This document shows positions 8,580-17,444 of a stretch of DNA of 64,000 nucleotides, piece by piece; position 1 is the stretch's first letter, and every line of letters begins with the position of its first letter. A program made the position numbers and the translations under genes. Origin of the DNA: Yamadazyma tenuis (Eukaryota > Ascomycota > Pichiomycetes > Serinales > Debaryomycetaceae); the NCBI RefSeq assembly GCF_029203305.1, contig NC_089462.1, forward strand, positions 62,001 through 126,000, in the 5' to 3' direction. Under the pieces are notes generated by a model that was given only the letters and a program-made list of their open reading frames with translations, was not told where the DNA came from and made no database searches.

Positions 8580-9398
8580 CTAGGCTCTGCCGATGTTATC
8601 CATCATATCAAGCAAGTCGTCGAGATCATCCTCCTTTTTCTCCTCCTTCTTCTCATCGGTGCATATCCAGTTGGTGACATGCTCCACATACAACTTCGAG
8701 TTGGGCACAAAATGGCCCCCAGGGTGTTTGAGTATTGTCGAGTACTCCTTTGCATACTCGTACAACGCCATCGACCGATCCTCGCTGACCACCGTGTCAA
8801 GTTCTCCAAGAACATGTAACACCTTGAAAGAGTCTTGGGGGTTTCTCTTGTTCTGAAAGTATTTGGCGTAGTGCTCGTTTCCCGATTTCTTGGAGGTATC
8901 CAACTTAAACCCCGAGTATAACACGACGAATTGCAAGCCCGGGCCCAACAAGTGGTGGAACTGGCTCATTAGAACACCAGCCAATGCCGCCCCCTGGGAG
9001 AAACCCACCACCCCCATTACTGGGAGTTTGTGGTCTTCTGTCAAATCTTGTTTGAGATCATCATCTTCAATAACCGTGTTATTTTTAATGTAGTCTTTGA
9101 TGGTAGAGATGGCGTCCTCCAAGAGGACTCCGTCATTCAGCTGGGTCAACTTAGTCCACCAGCTTCGGCACCCAGTTTCCTCGGAGTCGGTGGGAGCAAC
9201 GGAGCTGAACTTACTAAGGGCATCACTGGATGGTAAATCAGCAGGAGTTAACTTGCAAGGCCCGTTCAAATACACGCATTTGTATCCGAGTTTGATGAGC
9301 TTCTTCCGCAAGGCAGACGTCTTGGCATAGAATACCAGCGAGTTCTGTGTGTATCCGTGGATGAACAAGACTCTTCCTTTGTAGGCTGGAGAAGGCAT
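8580..9398 (-). CDS. FSH1: FSH1-family serine hydrolase
   Basis: Alpha/beta-hydrolase of 272 residues of the fungal family-of-serine-hydrolases group. The oxyanion segment LFIHGYTQN is at 11-19, the nucleophile elbow GFSQG has S134, and the rest of the triad is D201 (LGELDTVV) and H229 (PGGHFVP). The C-terminus carries an acidic/basic tail (EKKEEKKEDDLDD). Physiological substrate unknown; S. cerevisiae Fsh1 is cytosolic. Three paralogues (FSH1-3) exist in S. cerevisiae and I cannot exclude FSH2, although size and start (PAYKGRVLFIHGYTQ) fit Fsh1 best. Confidence 0.85.
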   Translation of the reverse strand: MPSPAYKGRVLFIHGYTQNSLVFYAKTSALRKKLIKLGYKCVYLNGPCKLTPADLPSSDALSKFSSVAPTDSEETGCRSWWTKLTQLNDGVLLEDAISTIKDYIKNNTVIEDDDLKQDLTEDHKLPVMGVVGFSQGAALAGVLMSQFHHLLGPGLQFVVLYSGFKLDTSKKSGNEHYAKYFQNKRNPQDSFKVLHVLGELDTVVSEDRSMALYEYAKEYSTILKHPGGHFVPNSKLYVEHVTNWICTDEKKEEKKEDDLDDLLDMMDNIGRA

Positions 9399-9735
9399 GT
9401 GTAGTTGGAAAAATTTATCGCGAAGTTTGCAGCCAGGTAAGTAGATAGTAGAGTACTATAAGTTTGAAACAGGTGCGAGGCAGATGGCAAGCAGTGGAAT
9501 AATGAAGAGGTCAGGGTACTCTGACAGGTGAAACCAGGGGTATTTCTAGTATATTATTCAGTCTACAAATATGCCAGCAGGAGAGTCGATTGGGTTTCCA
9601 GCTAATCTATGGATGCACACTGGAACTGTGGGTGCAATTAGTGCACGTATTGTAGTTTCTCGCCTTAGTTTCTGGGCCATTAGTTCAAGTCTTGTGGTTT
9701 CTGGCCCTAGTTTCTGGGTCTATAATTCTAAGCCT
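9399..9735. other. FSH1 upstream region with imperfect 35-bp duplication
   Basis: 337 bp. Next to the stop codon of the downstream nucleotidase gene are two imperfect copies (9655-9689 and 9697-9732) of a segment sharing GTTTCT, GCC, TAGTTTCTGGG and AATTC/AGTTC. No gene is supported here; the forward open frame over it continues antisense through the nucleotidase gene. Confidence 0.5.
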
Positions 9736-10554
9736 TCACAATGCCAGTTCCAACTCCAAGATATTCCTAAGAATGGTGATTTTGCGGCCGTCACTATTAT
9801 CCTGGCTATAGTACTCACCAAAGTCGTCCAGCTGCAAGATTCGCTCATAATCAGCATCTATTTCAATGAAGTGGAACACCCGGCCCCAGCCCAACTTCAA
9901 CGCGGCCTTGACATTGATCTCACTGTCATCCACAAAGTATACCAAGTCCAAGTCATTATTGTCAACACCGGTGATGCTCAAACACTTATCGAAGTACAAC
10001 TTCATGGGCTTGCAAACAATGGGCGACTCCGAGTAGTCACAGTACGTCAAGCCGTCAAACAAATCACCAATTCCCAAGAACGAAACCACCCGTAAGGCAT
10101 GGTTCTTATAGGCATTTGTGAGGAGCCAGAAACAGTCAAACTGGTGGGTTTTCTTGATACGAATCAACATGTTTCTCAACTCCTGGTTGTAGCTCAACAC
10201 CGATTTCAAGTCTAATGAGTCATCCACCTGCTCGTTGTACTTCAACGCATCGACCTTGTGATTTCTCACCAACCCTTCCAATGCCAACCCGTATGTCTGG
10301 TAGTAGTTCATGTGAAGAGCATGGGCGTCTTTGTCGTCAAGTTCCAAGTGGGTTTTGAAGTAGTCGTGGATCTTCAATTGCATCAAATCGTGGATTTTGG
10401 TGGATCTTTGATAGAGACAGTTATCGATATCGAAGTAGAATATCTTTTTGCGGGATGGAGGAACGGGCCCAAAGCCAAGTGGGAGTTGGACAGTGCATCC
10501 AAGGCGTGTATCCTGGACGAGTTCGGGGTTCGTATACGTTACAGGGCTAGTCAT
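9736..10554 (-). CDS. SDT1: SDT1/PHM8-type HAD pyrimidine/nucleotide 5'-nucleotidase
   Basis: 272-residue haloacid-dehalogenase phosphatase. Motif I is FYFDIDNCLY (nucleophile D42, acid D44), motif II LLTNA (144-148) and motif IV YFVDDSEIN (208-214); the helical cap lies between motifs I and II. These are the signatures of yeast Sdt1 (pyrimidine nucleotidase) and its paralogue Phm8 (nucleotide/LPA phosphatase); sequence alone does not separate them. The ATG at 10554 (MTSPVTYTNP) is the first in frame; the longer open frame begins on TTG. The penultimate codons include a CTG, so one of the last residues is probably serine. Confidence 0.87.
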   Translation of the reverse strand: MTSPVTYTNPELVQDTRLGCTVQLPLGFGPVPPSRKKIFYFDIDNCLYQRSTKIHDLMQLKIHDYFKTHLELDDKDAHALHMNYYQTYGLALEGLVRNHKVDALKYNEQVDDSLDLKSVLSYNQELRNMLIRIKKTHQFDCFWLLTNAYKNHALRVVSFLGIGDLFDGLTYCDYSESPIVCKPMKLYFDKCLSITGVDNNDLDLVYFVDDSEINVKAALKLGWGRVFHFIEIDADYERILQLDDFGEYYSQDNSDGRKITILRNILELELAL

Positions 10555-10622
10555 GGTAGAAATGCGTCTCAAGTGGCAGTATTTAATTAGCACTTGCGCG
10601 ACCAACCGTGTGCGACAATTTA

Positions 10623-10668
10623 AATGGATTTAGTATAAGCTTGCATTGAATGGACTTAGAATAAGCTG
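10623..10668. repeat. Short imperfect tandem repeat
   Basis: Two copies, AATGGATTTAGTATAAGCTT (10623-10642) and AATGGACTTAGAATAAGCTG (10649-10668), 26 bp apart, in the gap between two minus-strand genes. No function is apparent. Confidence 0.5.
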
Positions 10669-10766
10669 GATTTCAATGTGCTGGCACAGGCATCGATCAG
10701 AGCTGCATGTTGAAGTGTTTATTGATGAGCAATTATGTACATTTATGAGCGGTGATGAAACGGTGC

Positions 10767-12206
10767 CTATTGATAAAGCCGGTCGCCTGCTAAGAACGAA
10801 TGGTATTTACTGAACTTGACGTGGAAATAGTCGAGAAGCACGTAATCCTCATCAAGGAGCTCAGAAATAACCGCCCTCTGGTTAAACGGGTCGCTTGTGG
10901 ACTTGGAAAACGTGATAGTCCCTAGAAGATTATGGTATGCATTTTTCGCAGCCAAAAAATCGGCACTGACCTGCTTTAGTTCCAGCACCTGGAAGTCGTA
11001 ATCTATAATAAAGTTAAGAAGCCGGAGCTTATAGTGGAGTTTGTGGAATTGGTTGATGACATCAACATTTTCAAGCATATTCTCAGGATGCTCTTGTGCA
11101 GCAAGTCGAGCAACATCCCCCGAAAACTGCCTCAACGACGTAAACTCTAGAAAGTGACGCGTGGCATGAGCAATACTATTACCCACGGAGTAGTCACCCA
11201 GCCTAAGAGCCGTGTTGGTGATGTTGAGAATGATGTACCACATTTCATACGCTTGTTTCTGAATGGGTATCTTCTTCTTGTGATTGTAGAACCGGACATT
11301 GATAAGACCGGTGAGGAGCTTGGTGATGTCCAACGGATACTGGCTATACATGTAATCCAAAAGCGAAGCACAACTGATTAGTTTTGGATAGTGGTCTGCC
11401 ACCAAGTTGGCATCGCACAACGTGAGGAAAAAGAGCTTGTACAACAGGGGAACTGACAGATCATCCAACTTCTTCTCAAGAATACACAACCTGATGAAGA
11501 TGGACACTCGGTAGAGGTTCACGTCGGAACTAGGGTTGACGTGATTTAATTTAAATGTGAGAGGCCCTTTCACCAGACCCCCAATTACCCCCAAGTCCAG
11601 AAAATCCCACTCAAGCCCGCCATTGAACAGCACCACGCCCTCGTTCAACATGCTGGTTAGGTACTGGTCGATTCTTTGAAGATCTGGCACTGACGTGAGT
11701 CCTGAAAATGGCGTCGGGGACGCCACAAACGCCGATAAAAAGCAAACCGGGTCTGCAAACGGTGCCGGACACGGCAGAGGCGTGTCACGGATGCAATCAA
11801 ACAAGTAGAACCGCCGTGTGTATGATTGAGGGTCCGTGCTTTCGGCCACCAACCGATCTGCGAGTTTGGTGTAGTATGATTTTCTGGTAGAGGATGAGAC
11901 AGTACCGTCATGTCTCAATTCGACCAAAAGCTGGTGCTTCAACTTGCGAATCTTGGCCCTCCGGGCGTCCAGAACACGGGACTTTTCGTCCAAGCCGGCC
12001 TTGATCTCTCGGTCACGTTGGGCAAGTTGTTGTCGCCTTAGGCTGGTTTGTGGAGGTACTATTAGGACCGAATCCAAGGAAACATCTTCTGTGTCGACGT
12101 CGGTGGAGGCACCACTGTTCAGGGCAAAGGACGTGGCGGGGCGGAACGACGGCCCCACCAAGCCCTGGAGCTCATCCTCACTGCTGCTGCTGCTGTTGGT
12201 ACTCAT
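10767..12206 (-). CDS. Uncharacterised protein, possibly Nse6/CANIN-like
   Basis: 479 residues, not confidently recognised. It begins with an acidic serine-rich segment (MSTNSSSSSEDELQGL), followed at about 55-95 by a charged coiled-coil-forming helix (RRQQLAQRDREIKAGLDEK, then KIRKLKHQLL), then a long globular helical domain from about 130 to the end with hydrophobic blocks such as WDFLDLGVIGGLVKGPLTF and YEMWYIILNITNTALRLGD. The pattern of a disordered acidic N-terminus, coiled coil and helical-repeat C-terminus recalls Smc5/6 subunit Nse6 (Kre29) and its CANIN domain, but that is a weak structural impression. It is divergent from DUG1 with 134 bp between start codons. Confidence 0.6.
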   Translation of the reverse strand: MSTNSSSSSEDELQGLVGPSFRPATSFALNSGASTDVDTEDVSLDSVLIVPPQTSLRRQQLAQRDREIKAGLDEKSRVLDARRAKIRKLKHQLLVELRHDGTVSSSTRKSYYTKLADRLVAESTDPQSYTRRFYLFDCIRDTPLPCPAPFADPVCFLSAFVASPTPFSGLTSVPDLQRIDQYLTSMLNEGVVLFNGGLEWDFLDLGVIGGLVKGPLTFKLNHVNPSSDVNLYRVSIFIRLCILEKKLDDLSVPLLYKLFFLTLCDANLVADHYPKLISCASLLDYMYSQYPLDITKLLTGLINVRFYNHKKKIPIQKQAYEMWYIILNITNTALRLGDYSVGNSIAHATRHFLEFTSLRQFSGDVARLAAQEHPENMLENVDVINQFHKLHYKLRLLNFIIDYDFQVLELKQVSADFLAAKNAYHNLLGTITFSKSTSDPFNQRAVISELLDEDYVLLDYFHVKFSKYHSFLAGDRLYQ

Positions 12207-12340
12207 GTGGGGTCGTTTTCAATTTCCCTGCGAATTTGTCGCGGGCACAAGTCGCGGCATTTGCATCGCAGCCATCAATTCAAACGGCTAGGGAGAATCC
12301 TAAAGCTACCAGAATTTTTTAGTCTTTTTCCCACCACAAG

Positions 12341-13786
12341 ATGACCCACGACAAGTTACCCTTAGAACCATTGTTCGACAAGATCGAGGAGTTGAAGCCT
12401 CGCTTCATTGATAGATTAACCCGGGCTGTTGCCATCAAGTCTGTTTCTGCGGACGAAACCTTGAGACCAGAGGTGGCCAAAATGGCCGATTTTTTGGTGG
12501 ATGAGTTGACAGCATTGGGCTTTGTCGACATCCAAAAGAAGGACTTGGGTATCCAACCACCCCCAGTGAACGACCCCAAGTTGCCATTGCCACCGGTGGT
12601 GTTGGCACGGAGTGGTGCTGATTCCTCCAAGAAGACGGTGCTTATTTATGGCCACTACGACGTACAACCAGCGTTGATCGAGGACGGGTGGAACACTGAC
12701 CCGTTTGTGTTGACCCACGATACCGTCAAGGACATTTTGTACGGCCGTGGTTCCACCGACGACAAGGGCCCGGTGATGGGCTGGCTTAACGTGATCGAAG
12801 CCCACCGCCAGTTGGGATGGGAGTTGCCTGTCAACATCGTGTGCTGCTTCGAGGGAATGGAGGAGAGTGGCTCCGTGGGGTTGCCTGAGTTGATTGCCCA
12901 GGAGGCCAAGAAGTATTTTTCTACTGTCGATGCCACCTGCATTTCTGACAATTATTGGTTGGGCACCAGAAAACCAGTGTTGACGTATGGTTTGCGGGGG
13001 GTTCATTACTACGAAATCGTTGTCCTGGGTCCGGCGGCCGACTTGCACTCGGGGATCTTTGGAGGAATGGTGGGAGAGCCTATGACCGACTTGGTGAAGG
13101 TAATGGGCCTGTTGGTGGATTCGCAAGGACGCATCCAAATCCCCGGCATCGCCGAGATGGTGGCCCCCTTGACCGACGAGGAAGACAAGTTATATGATCC
13201 AATCGACTACCTGATCGACGACTTGAACGACGCCACGGGAGCCAAGATCTCGTTGCACGACAACAAGAAAGATGCTTTGAAGCACAGATGGAGATACCCA
13301 TCCTTGTCGTTACACGGGATCGAAGGGGGGTTCTCTGCTCCGGGAGCCAAGACCGTCATCCCTGCGCGTGTGTCGGGTAAGTTCTCGATCAGAACGGTGC
13401 CAAACATCGAGCCTCGTAAGTTGGACCAGTTGGTGGTTGACTTTTGTAACGAACAGTTTGCCAAGTTGGGTTCTGTTAATACCTTGAAGGCCCAGTTGAT
13501 CCACGACGGGAACTACTGGGTGTCCAACCCATTCAATGATAATTTCACGGCAGCAGCCAAGGCTACTGTCGATGTGTGGAACATTGAGCCGGACTTCACT
13601 CGAGAAGGAGGCTCGATTCCCATCACCTTGTCGTTCGAACAAGAGCTCGGAAAGGACGTCTTGTTGTTGCCCATGGGACGGGGAGATGACGGGGCCCATT
13701 CGATCAATGAGAAGTTGGATATGTCCAATTACATTAATGGGTGCAAGACCTTGGGAGCCTATTTGCACTACTATGCCAAACAATGA
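12341..13786 (+). CDS. DUG1: DUG1, Cys-Gly metallodipeptidase
   Basis: Di-zinc M20 peptidase that cleaves Cys-Gly in the cytosolic glutathione degradation pathway. Of 481 residues, the metal ligands lie in YGHYDVQPA (H105), GRGSTDDKGP (D140/141) and FEGMEESGS (E174/175); the dimerisation domain contains DLHSGIFGG and the C-terminal part MGRGDDGAHSINEKLD. The opening and the DNYWLGTRKPVLTYGLRG block match Dug1 throughout. CTG codons at residues 229, 257 and 291 fall at positions where I recall serine in S. cerevisiae Dug1, supporting CUG-Ser decoding. Dense codon bias suggests good expression. No start ambiguity. Confidence 0.96.
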   Translation: MTHDKLPLEPLFDKIEELKPRFIDRLTRAVAIKSVSADETLRPEVAKMADFLVDELTALGFVDIQKKDLGIQPPPVNDPKLPLPPVVLARSGADSSKKTVLIYGHYDVQPALIEDGWNTDPFVLTHDTVKDILYGRGSTDDKGPVMGWLNVIEAHRQLGWELPVNIVCCFEGMEESGSVGLPELIAQEAKKYFSTVDATCISDNYWLGTRKPVLTYGLRGVHYYEIVVLGPAADLHSGIFGGMVGEPMTDLVKVMGLLVDSQGRIQIPGIAEMVAPLTDEEDKLYDPIDYLIDDLNDATGAKISLHDNKKDALKHRWRYPSLSLHGIEGGFSAPGAKTVIPARVSGKFSIRTVPNIEPRKLDQLVVDFCNEQFAKLGSVNTLKAQLIHDGNYWVSNPFNDNFTAAAKATVDVWNIEPDFTREGGSIPITLSFEQELGKDVLLLPMGRGDDGAHSINEKLDMSNYINGCKTLGAYLHYYAKQ

Positions 13787-14064
13787 GTATATTGAGTATT
13801 TATTATAAACAAGATCACCAAGATTCAGCCAAGTGTAGTGTCTTCCTTTAAGACGAAGGGAAAGGTAATTATATAGAGATATCATCTCATAATACAGACA
13901 CCTCATTCCTTACAGAGACTTCGTTCCCTTCTTTTGCCTCGCACGTTAGTATTCGCATTCGCGGCCAAACCAACTGAAAATTTTTACCATAATACCACTG
14001 CCAAAACCCCGAGCACCACCTTCCCCCAGCCCTAACCCACGGAACAGTTCTACCCAATCACACG

Positions 14065-15336
14065 ATGTCGGAGAACTTGAAGAGAGCGGAGTCTTTGTTC
14101 AACCGGATCATGAACCAAAACGCCAAAGAACCCACCCCGTTCCGTTCCGCTGTTAGACTGAGAGAAACCCCCCACCATCACAGAGACAACCACAAAGACA
14201 TTCACAGGGACAACCGCGACCGGAGCCGGGGCCACGGCGATACCCGCGACGGCCAGAACCACGCTGTTGGCCCCAATCACCACAACCACAACCACAGTCA
14301 CAACAACAACCATAACTACGGAAGAAACCGTCATCGCCAGGAGTTGATGAATCACGACGCCATGAAGGTGCCTTCGGCCGTGGTGGAGGCAGAGGTGGCC
14401 GTGGGCCACCTCCACATTGTTCCGTACTGCTGGACATTCTGGCACCATGCTCGGTACAGCCAGCCCAAGCAGAGGGACGGTAAAAACTACTTGCTGCGGA
14501 CGCAAGAGCTCGAGTTTCCTATTTATGGCGGGTCTGGTGCCGATGCTACCACCAAGTACGTGGCGAGTGTCGAGCAGTTATGGACCAGCTTCAGCCACCT
14601 TGTTACACCCAAAGACCTGGAGATTGGTACCGAATATTTCATGTTTAAAGCAGGCATCCCGCCGATGTGGGAGGACCCTTTCAATTCTCGAGGCGGTCGG
14701 TGGGTATTTAAATTCCCTCGCAAAAGTGCCAGTAGCGACAGCGACGGTGCCGGGGGCGATGTGGACGATGACGCCACCGTGCGGGCCCGTACGAGTTTGA
14801 TCTGGGAGAGATTGGTGCTTAGCTTTGTTACTGGATCGCTTCTGACGGGAGACGACACGGCGGAGGACGTGGTAAAGGTGGCCTTTTCCGATATCAACGG
14901 CGTGGTGGTGAGTATTCGTCGTGATGAGGACATCATCAGCGTGTGGAACGCCAACCTTGTATCACGGACCCCGGCTGGTGGTGGTAATGGGTTTAAAAAG
15001 ACCAATGTTCCTGTAAAGCGTATTGTGTGCGATGCGATATTGCGAGTGATTCGAGAATGTGACATGATATTGGCCAGCGGTGGGCCTGGGGCCATCGACG
15101 TGGCGGCCGTCCACGGTGCCAACACGTCGGACCGCATCAAGGGTGTCACCTATAAGTACCGACTTCATGCTGATTATAATACCGATGCGAGCACCCTCAG
15201 CAACAATTCCAGTAGCATAAATCACCATAATGGTGGTCGGCACCGGCGCCGGGAGACGGTGTCTGCCACCACGGACCTCCCTGAGGCCGGGCTTGTTCCA
15301 GCCACTCACCCAGAGTCGGCCCCTGCCCACCTGTAA
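14065..15336 (+). CDS. eIF4E-family cap-binding protein, 4EHP-like
   Basis: 423 residues. The core (about 110-350) has eIF4E landmarks: PYCWTFWHHARYSQP, VASVEQLWTSFSHL, GIPPMWEDPFNSRGGRWVF (second cap-binding Trp present), and GVVVSIRRDEDIISVWNANL. Where canonical eIF4E has the first cap-stacking Trp in a KTW segment, this protein reads GKNYLLRTQ, an aromatic change typical of 4EHP/class II members, which bind cap weakly and repress translation. The core is flanked by a basic His/Asn/Arg-rich N-terminus (about 45-95) and a serine/asparagine-rich tail with HHNGGRHRRRE. It is therefore a paralogue of, not the main, eIF4E. Local G+C is higher than in neighbours. Confidence 0.82.
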   Translation: MSENLKRAESLFNRIMNQNAKEPTPFRSAVRLRETPHHHRDNHKDIHRDNRDRSRGHGDTRDGQNHAVGPNHHNHNHSHNNNHNYGRNRHRQELMNHDAMKVPSAVVEAEVAVGHLHIVPYCWTFWHHARYSQPKQRDGKNYLLRTQELEFPIYGGSGADATTKYVASVEQLWTSFSHLVTPKDLEIGTEYFMFKAGIPPMWEDPFNSRGGRWVFKFPRKSASSDSDGAGGDVDDDATVRARTSLIWERLVLSFVTGSLLTGDDTAEDVVKVAFSDINGVVVSIRRDEDIISVWNANLVSRTPAGGGNGFKKTNVPVKRIVCDAILRVIRECDMILASGGPGAIDVAAVHGANTSDRIKGVTYKYRLHADYNTDASTLSNNSSSINHHNGGRHRRRETVSATTDLPEAGLVPATHPESAPAHL

Positions 15337-15674
15337 CGTAACGACTAATAGATAATGCACAGTACAGCCTAGATAGACATCGGCGGCGGCCGCGGCACAG
15401 CCTGCCCGATACGGTAATCGAGTTAAGTCCGTGTGGGCGGCGTTTTGTGTAACCCATTGTCTGCTCACTCGTTTTTTGCGAAATTTTTTGAAGACATTTT
15501 AAGAGTCAATTTGTTACCAGGTGGACTAATTTTACTACTTGAGACATCAAATCCCATCTTCAATAGGCTTGTCCATTCATATAATAACGTCCACAATAGC
15601 GCTGGATCCTTGCATAAACCCTCCTGCTCGTCAAAAAATCCTTCTTCCAACAACTAAGCGACAAAACACTCAAT
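15337..15674. other. Upstream region of the GATA factor
   Basis: 338 bp between the eIF4E-like gene and the GATA gene. It starts with a GC-rich stretch (GGCGGCGGCCGCGG near 15383) and turns A/T-rich. I see no gene or convincing operator. Confidence 0.5.
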
Positions 15675-17234
15675 ATGACCCAAAAGGATTTCGACAGTCC
15701 TTCGATATACCAGTTGTACAACTCGGCCAAAAAGTTGTTATCGCTCCAAGCACGGATGGAAAATCGCCATCTTAGAAAGGAAAACGCCCGCCTGATCACC
15801 CGGTTGAACATTGATTCTTCTCCTGAAGGTTATGGACCTATTGAAACAGAAACCGACATGGGCGCCAGCAGTTTTCACAATGTGCTTGATCTCTTGAGTC
15901 CTTTGTCAGTGGACTATCCCGAAAAGCCTGGTTTTTCCGGTAATGGCAATGGCCACACGGGAGTCAAGTCTGCTGCCATAAATTCGATTATGGACATAAC
16001 CCCTGCGAGCATCAACGACTACTCGCCACCCCACACTCACCTGTTGCAGTCGATGACGGTAACCGGGAAGATAAAGCGGGAGGCCACCACCACGATTTCC
16101 CCCGTTCAAATAAGTGCTTTGACCCCCAAAGGTCCGTATTGCGGTAATAATAACATCGAGACATTTTCGTCTCCCGCCAACGCCAACACCAACTCCTTGA
16201 GACAAAAGTCGTTTACCAAGCTCGCACCCAAGTCCAACTTGACCATGTCGTTGTCGCAGCACAAAATGCCCTCTGACAAGCTCATCGAGTGTCACAACTG
16301 TCACACGGTGAAAACGCCGTTATGGCGTAAAGACCCCGACGGTAAGACCTTGTGCAATGCCTGTGGGTTGTTCCTCAAGCTTCATGGCACCATGCGGCCA
16401 CTCAGCTTGAAGACCGACGTGATAAAAAAGCGGTCGTCCAGAAAATCAGCCAGCTCCACCAAGCTCTCGAGTTCTTTGCCCAACTCTCTCAACAGCACCA
16501 TGGTTTCGGCCGACAGATCCAGAATCAGTGTGGGGGTTGCACACTCCAACTACAGCTCGCCCATCGACGCCAACTCGGACGAGAACAACGCTAATACCCC
16601 AGGAAGTGTCACTTCTTCCACCTCGATCCCCGGCTCGCGGCCCCGAAATGTGTTGATCTTGCCCAAACCGTCGTTCAACGACTCCAAATCCATCCCCATT
16701 CCTAATAGAACCCCCGGATCCATCCCCAACAGTCCAGCATCCCCATTTACTATCAACCCTGAGCACAGCCAGTCGTTCAAACGGAAGAAGTCAGATATCA
16801 ACATGAACATTGGCAGTGCTAGCCGGAGACCATCTGCCACGTCGTTACAGTCGTTACAGTACCCCAGCTCCGTCTCCAACTCGTTCAATGCCCGCAAAAT
16901 CGTCAGCTCAATCCCCAAACGCAACTCATTTGTAAGCTCCAATTCTAATTCCCTTAATATGATGGCCCACCCCAGCTTTTTTGATAAACCAGTTGGCCCC
17001 ATCCCCCAAGCACCTCCGTCACAGCTCCTGTTCTCCCAAAAACACAGAAACTCCAATGTACATATAGAGACCAGTTCGGTGACGTCACAAAGCTCTTTCA
17101 GCTCCAATAGACACAACTCCCTTATTAGCGAGTCCCCCATTGCCATGAACCCCCGAATGGACCTTTCGTCCAAGACGTTCATTAACCAAGACAATTTACC
17201 CCAAGACCTCGACTGGTTGAAGTTCGAGATCTAA
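15675..17234 (+). CDS. GAT1: GAT1/GLN3-type GATA transcription factor
   Basis: 519 residues. The single zinc finger begins at about residue 206 with [19 protein letters not shown] and CNACG, followed by the basic tail [20 protein letters not shown], which is the fungal nitrogen-regulator type with a 17-residue loop. Near the N-terminus, [21 protein letters not shown] (about 9-29) resembles the short conserved box of Gat1/Gln3 proteins that precedes the activation region. The remainder is Ser/Asn/Pro-rich and disordered. Expected to activate nitrogen-catabolite-repressed genes, possibly including CAR1 and the DAL5-like transporter of this window (inference). Gat1 is favoured over Gln3 because of size, not certain. 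Confidence 0.82.
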   Translation: MTQKDFDSPSIYQLYNSAKKLLSLQARMENRHLRKENARLITRLNIDSSPEGYGPIETETDMGASSFHNVLDLLSPLSVDYPEKPGFSGNGNGHTGVKSAAINSIMDITPASINDYSPPHTHLLQSMTVTGKIKREATTTISPVQISALTPKGPYCGNNNIETFSSPANANTNSLRQKSFTKLAPKSNLTMSLSQHKMPSDKLIECHNCHTVKTPLWRKDPDGKTLCNACGLFLKLHGTMRPLSLKTDVIKKRSSRKSASSTKLSSSLPNSLNSTMVSADRSRISVGVAHSNYSSPIDANSDENNANTPGSVTSSTSIPGSRPRNVLILPKPSFNDSKSIPIPNRTPGSIPNSPASPFTINPEHSQSFKRKKSDINMNIGSASRRPSATSLQSLQYPSSVSNSFNARKIVSSIPKRNSFVSSNSNSLNMMAHPSFFDKPVGPIPQAPPSQLLFSQKHRNSNVHIETSSVTSQSSFSSNRHNSLISESPIAMNPRMDLSSKTFINQDNLPQDLDWLKFEI

Positions 17235-17444
17235 GGCCCAGTCTTTGTATATTATAATGGTTTACGATAATAAAACGATCCCCATAAATTTTGCACCCGT
17301 GTCGAGGCTCGTTTGTCGTTTCTCGGTCTGCTCGTTTATTACTTACACAAAGGTGGTGAAAAATTTTCCCAACGTTCTTCATATAAAGTGCGATCTAAGT
17401 CTCTTTTTTTCTACCACCAAGTTTTTCTTTAAATAACTTATATC

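Noticed and set aside
9571..10095. Forward open frame of 174 codons
   Set aside because: Most of it is antisense to the nucleotidase gene, which has intact HAD motifs; its 5' part is only the imperfect duplication.
12416..13138. Long minus-strand open frame of 240 codons
   Set aside because: It is fully antisense to DUG1, whose coding is certain; the open reading comes from GC-rich codon bias.
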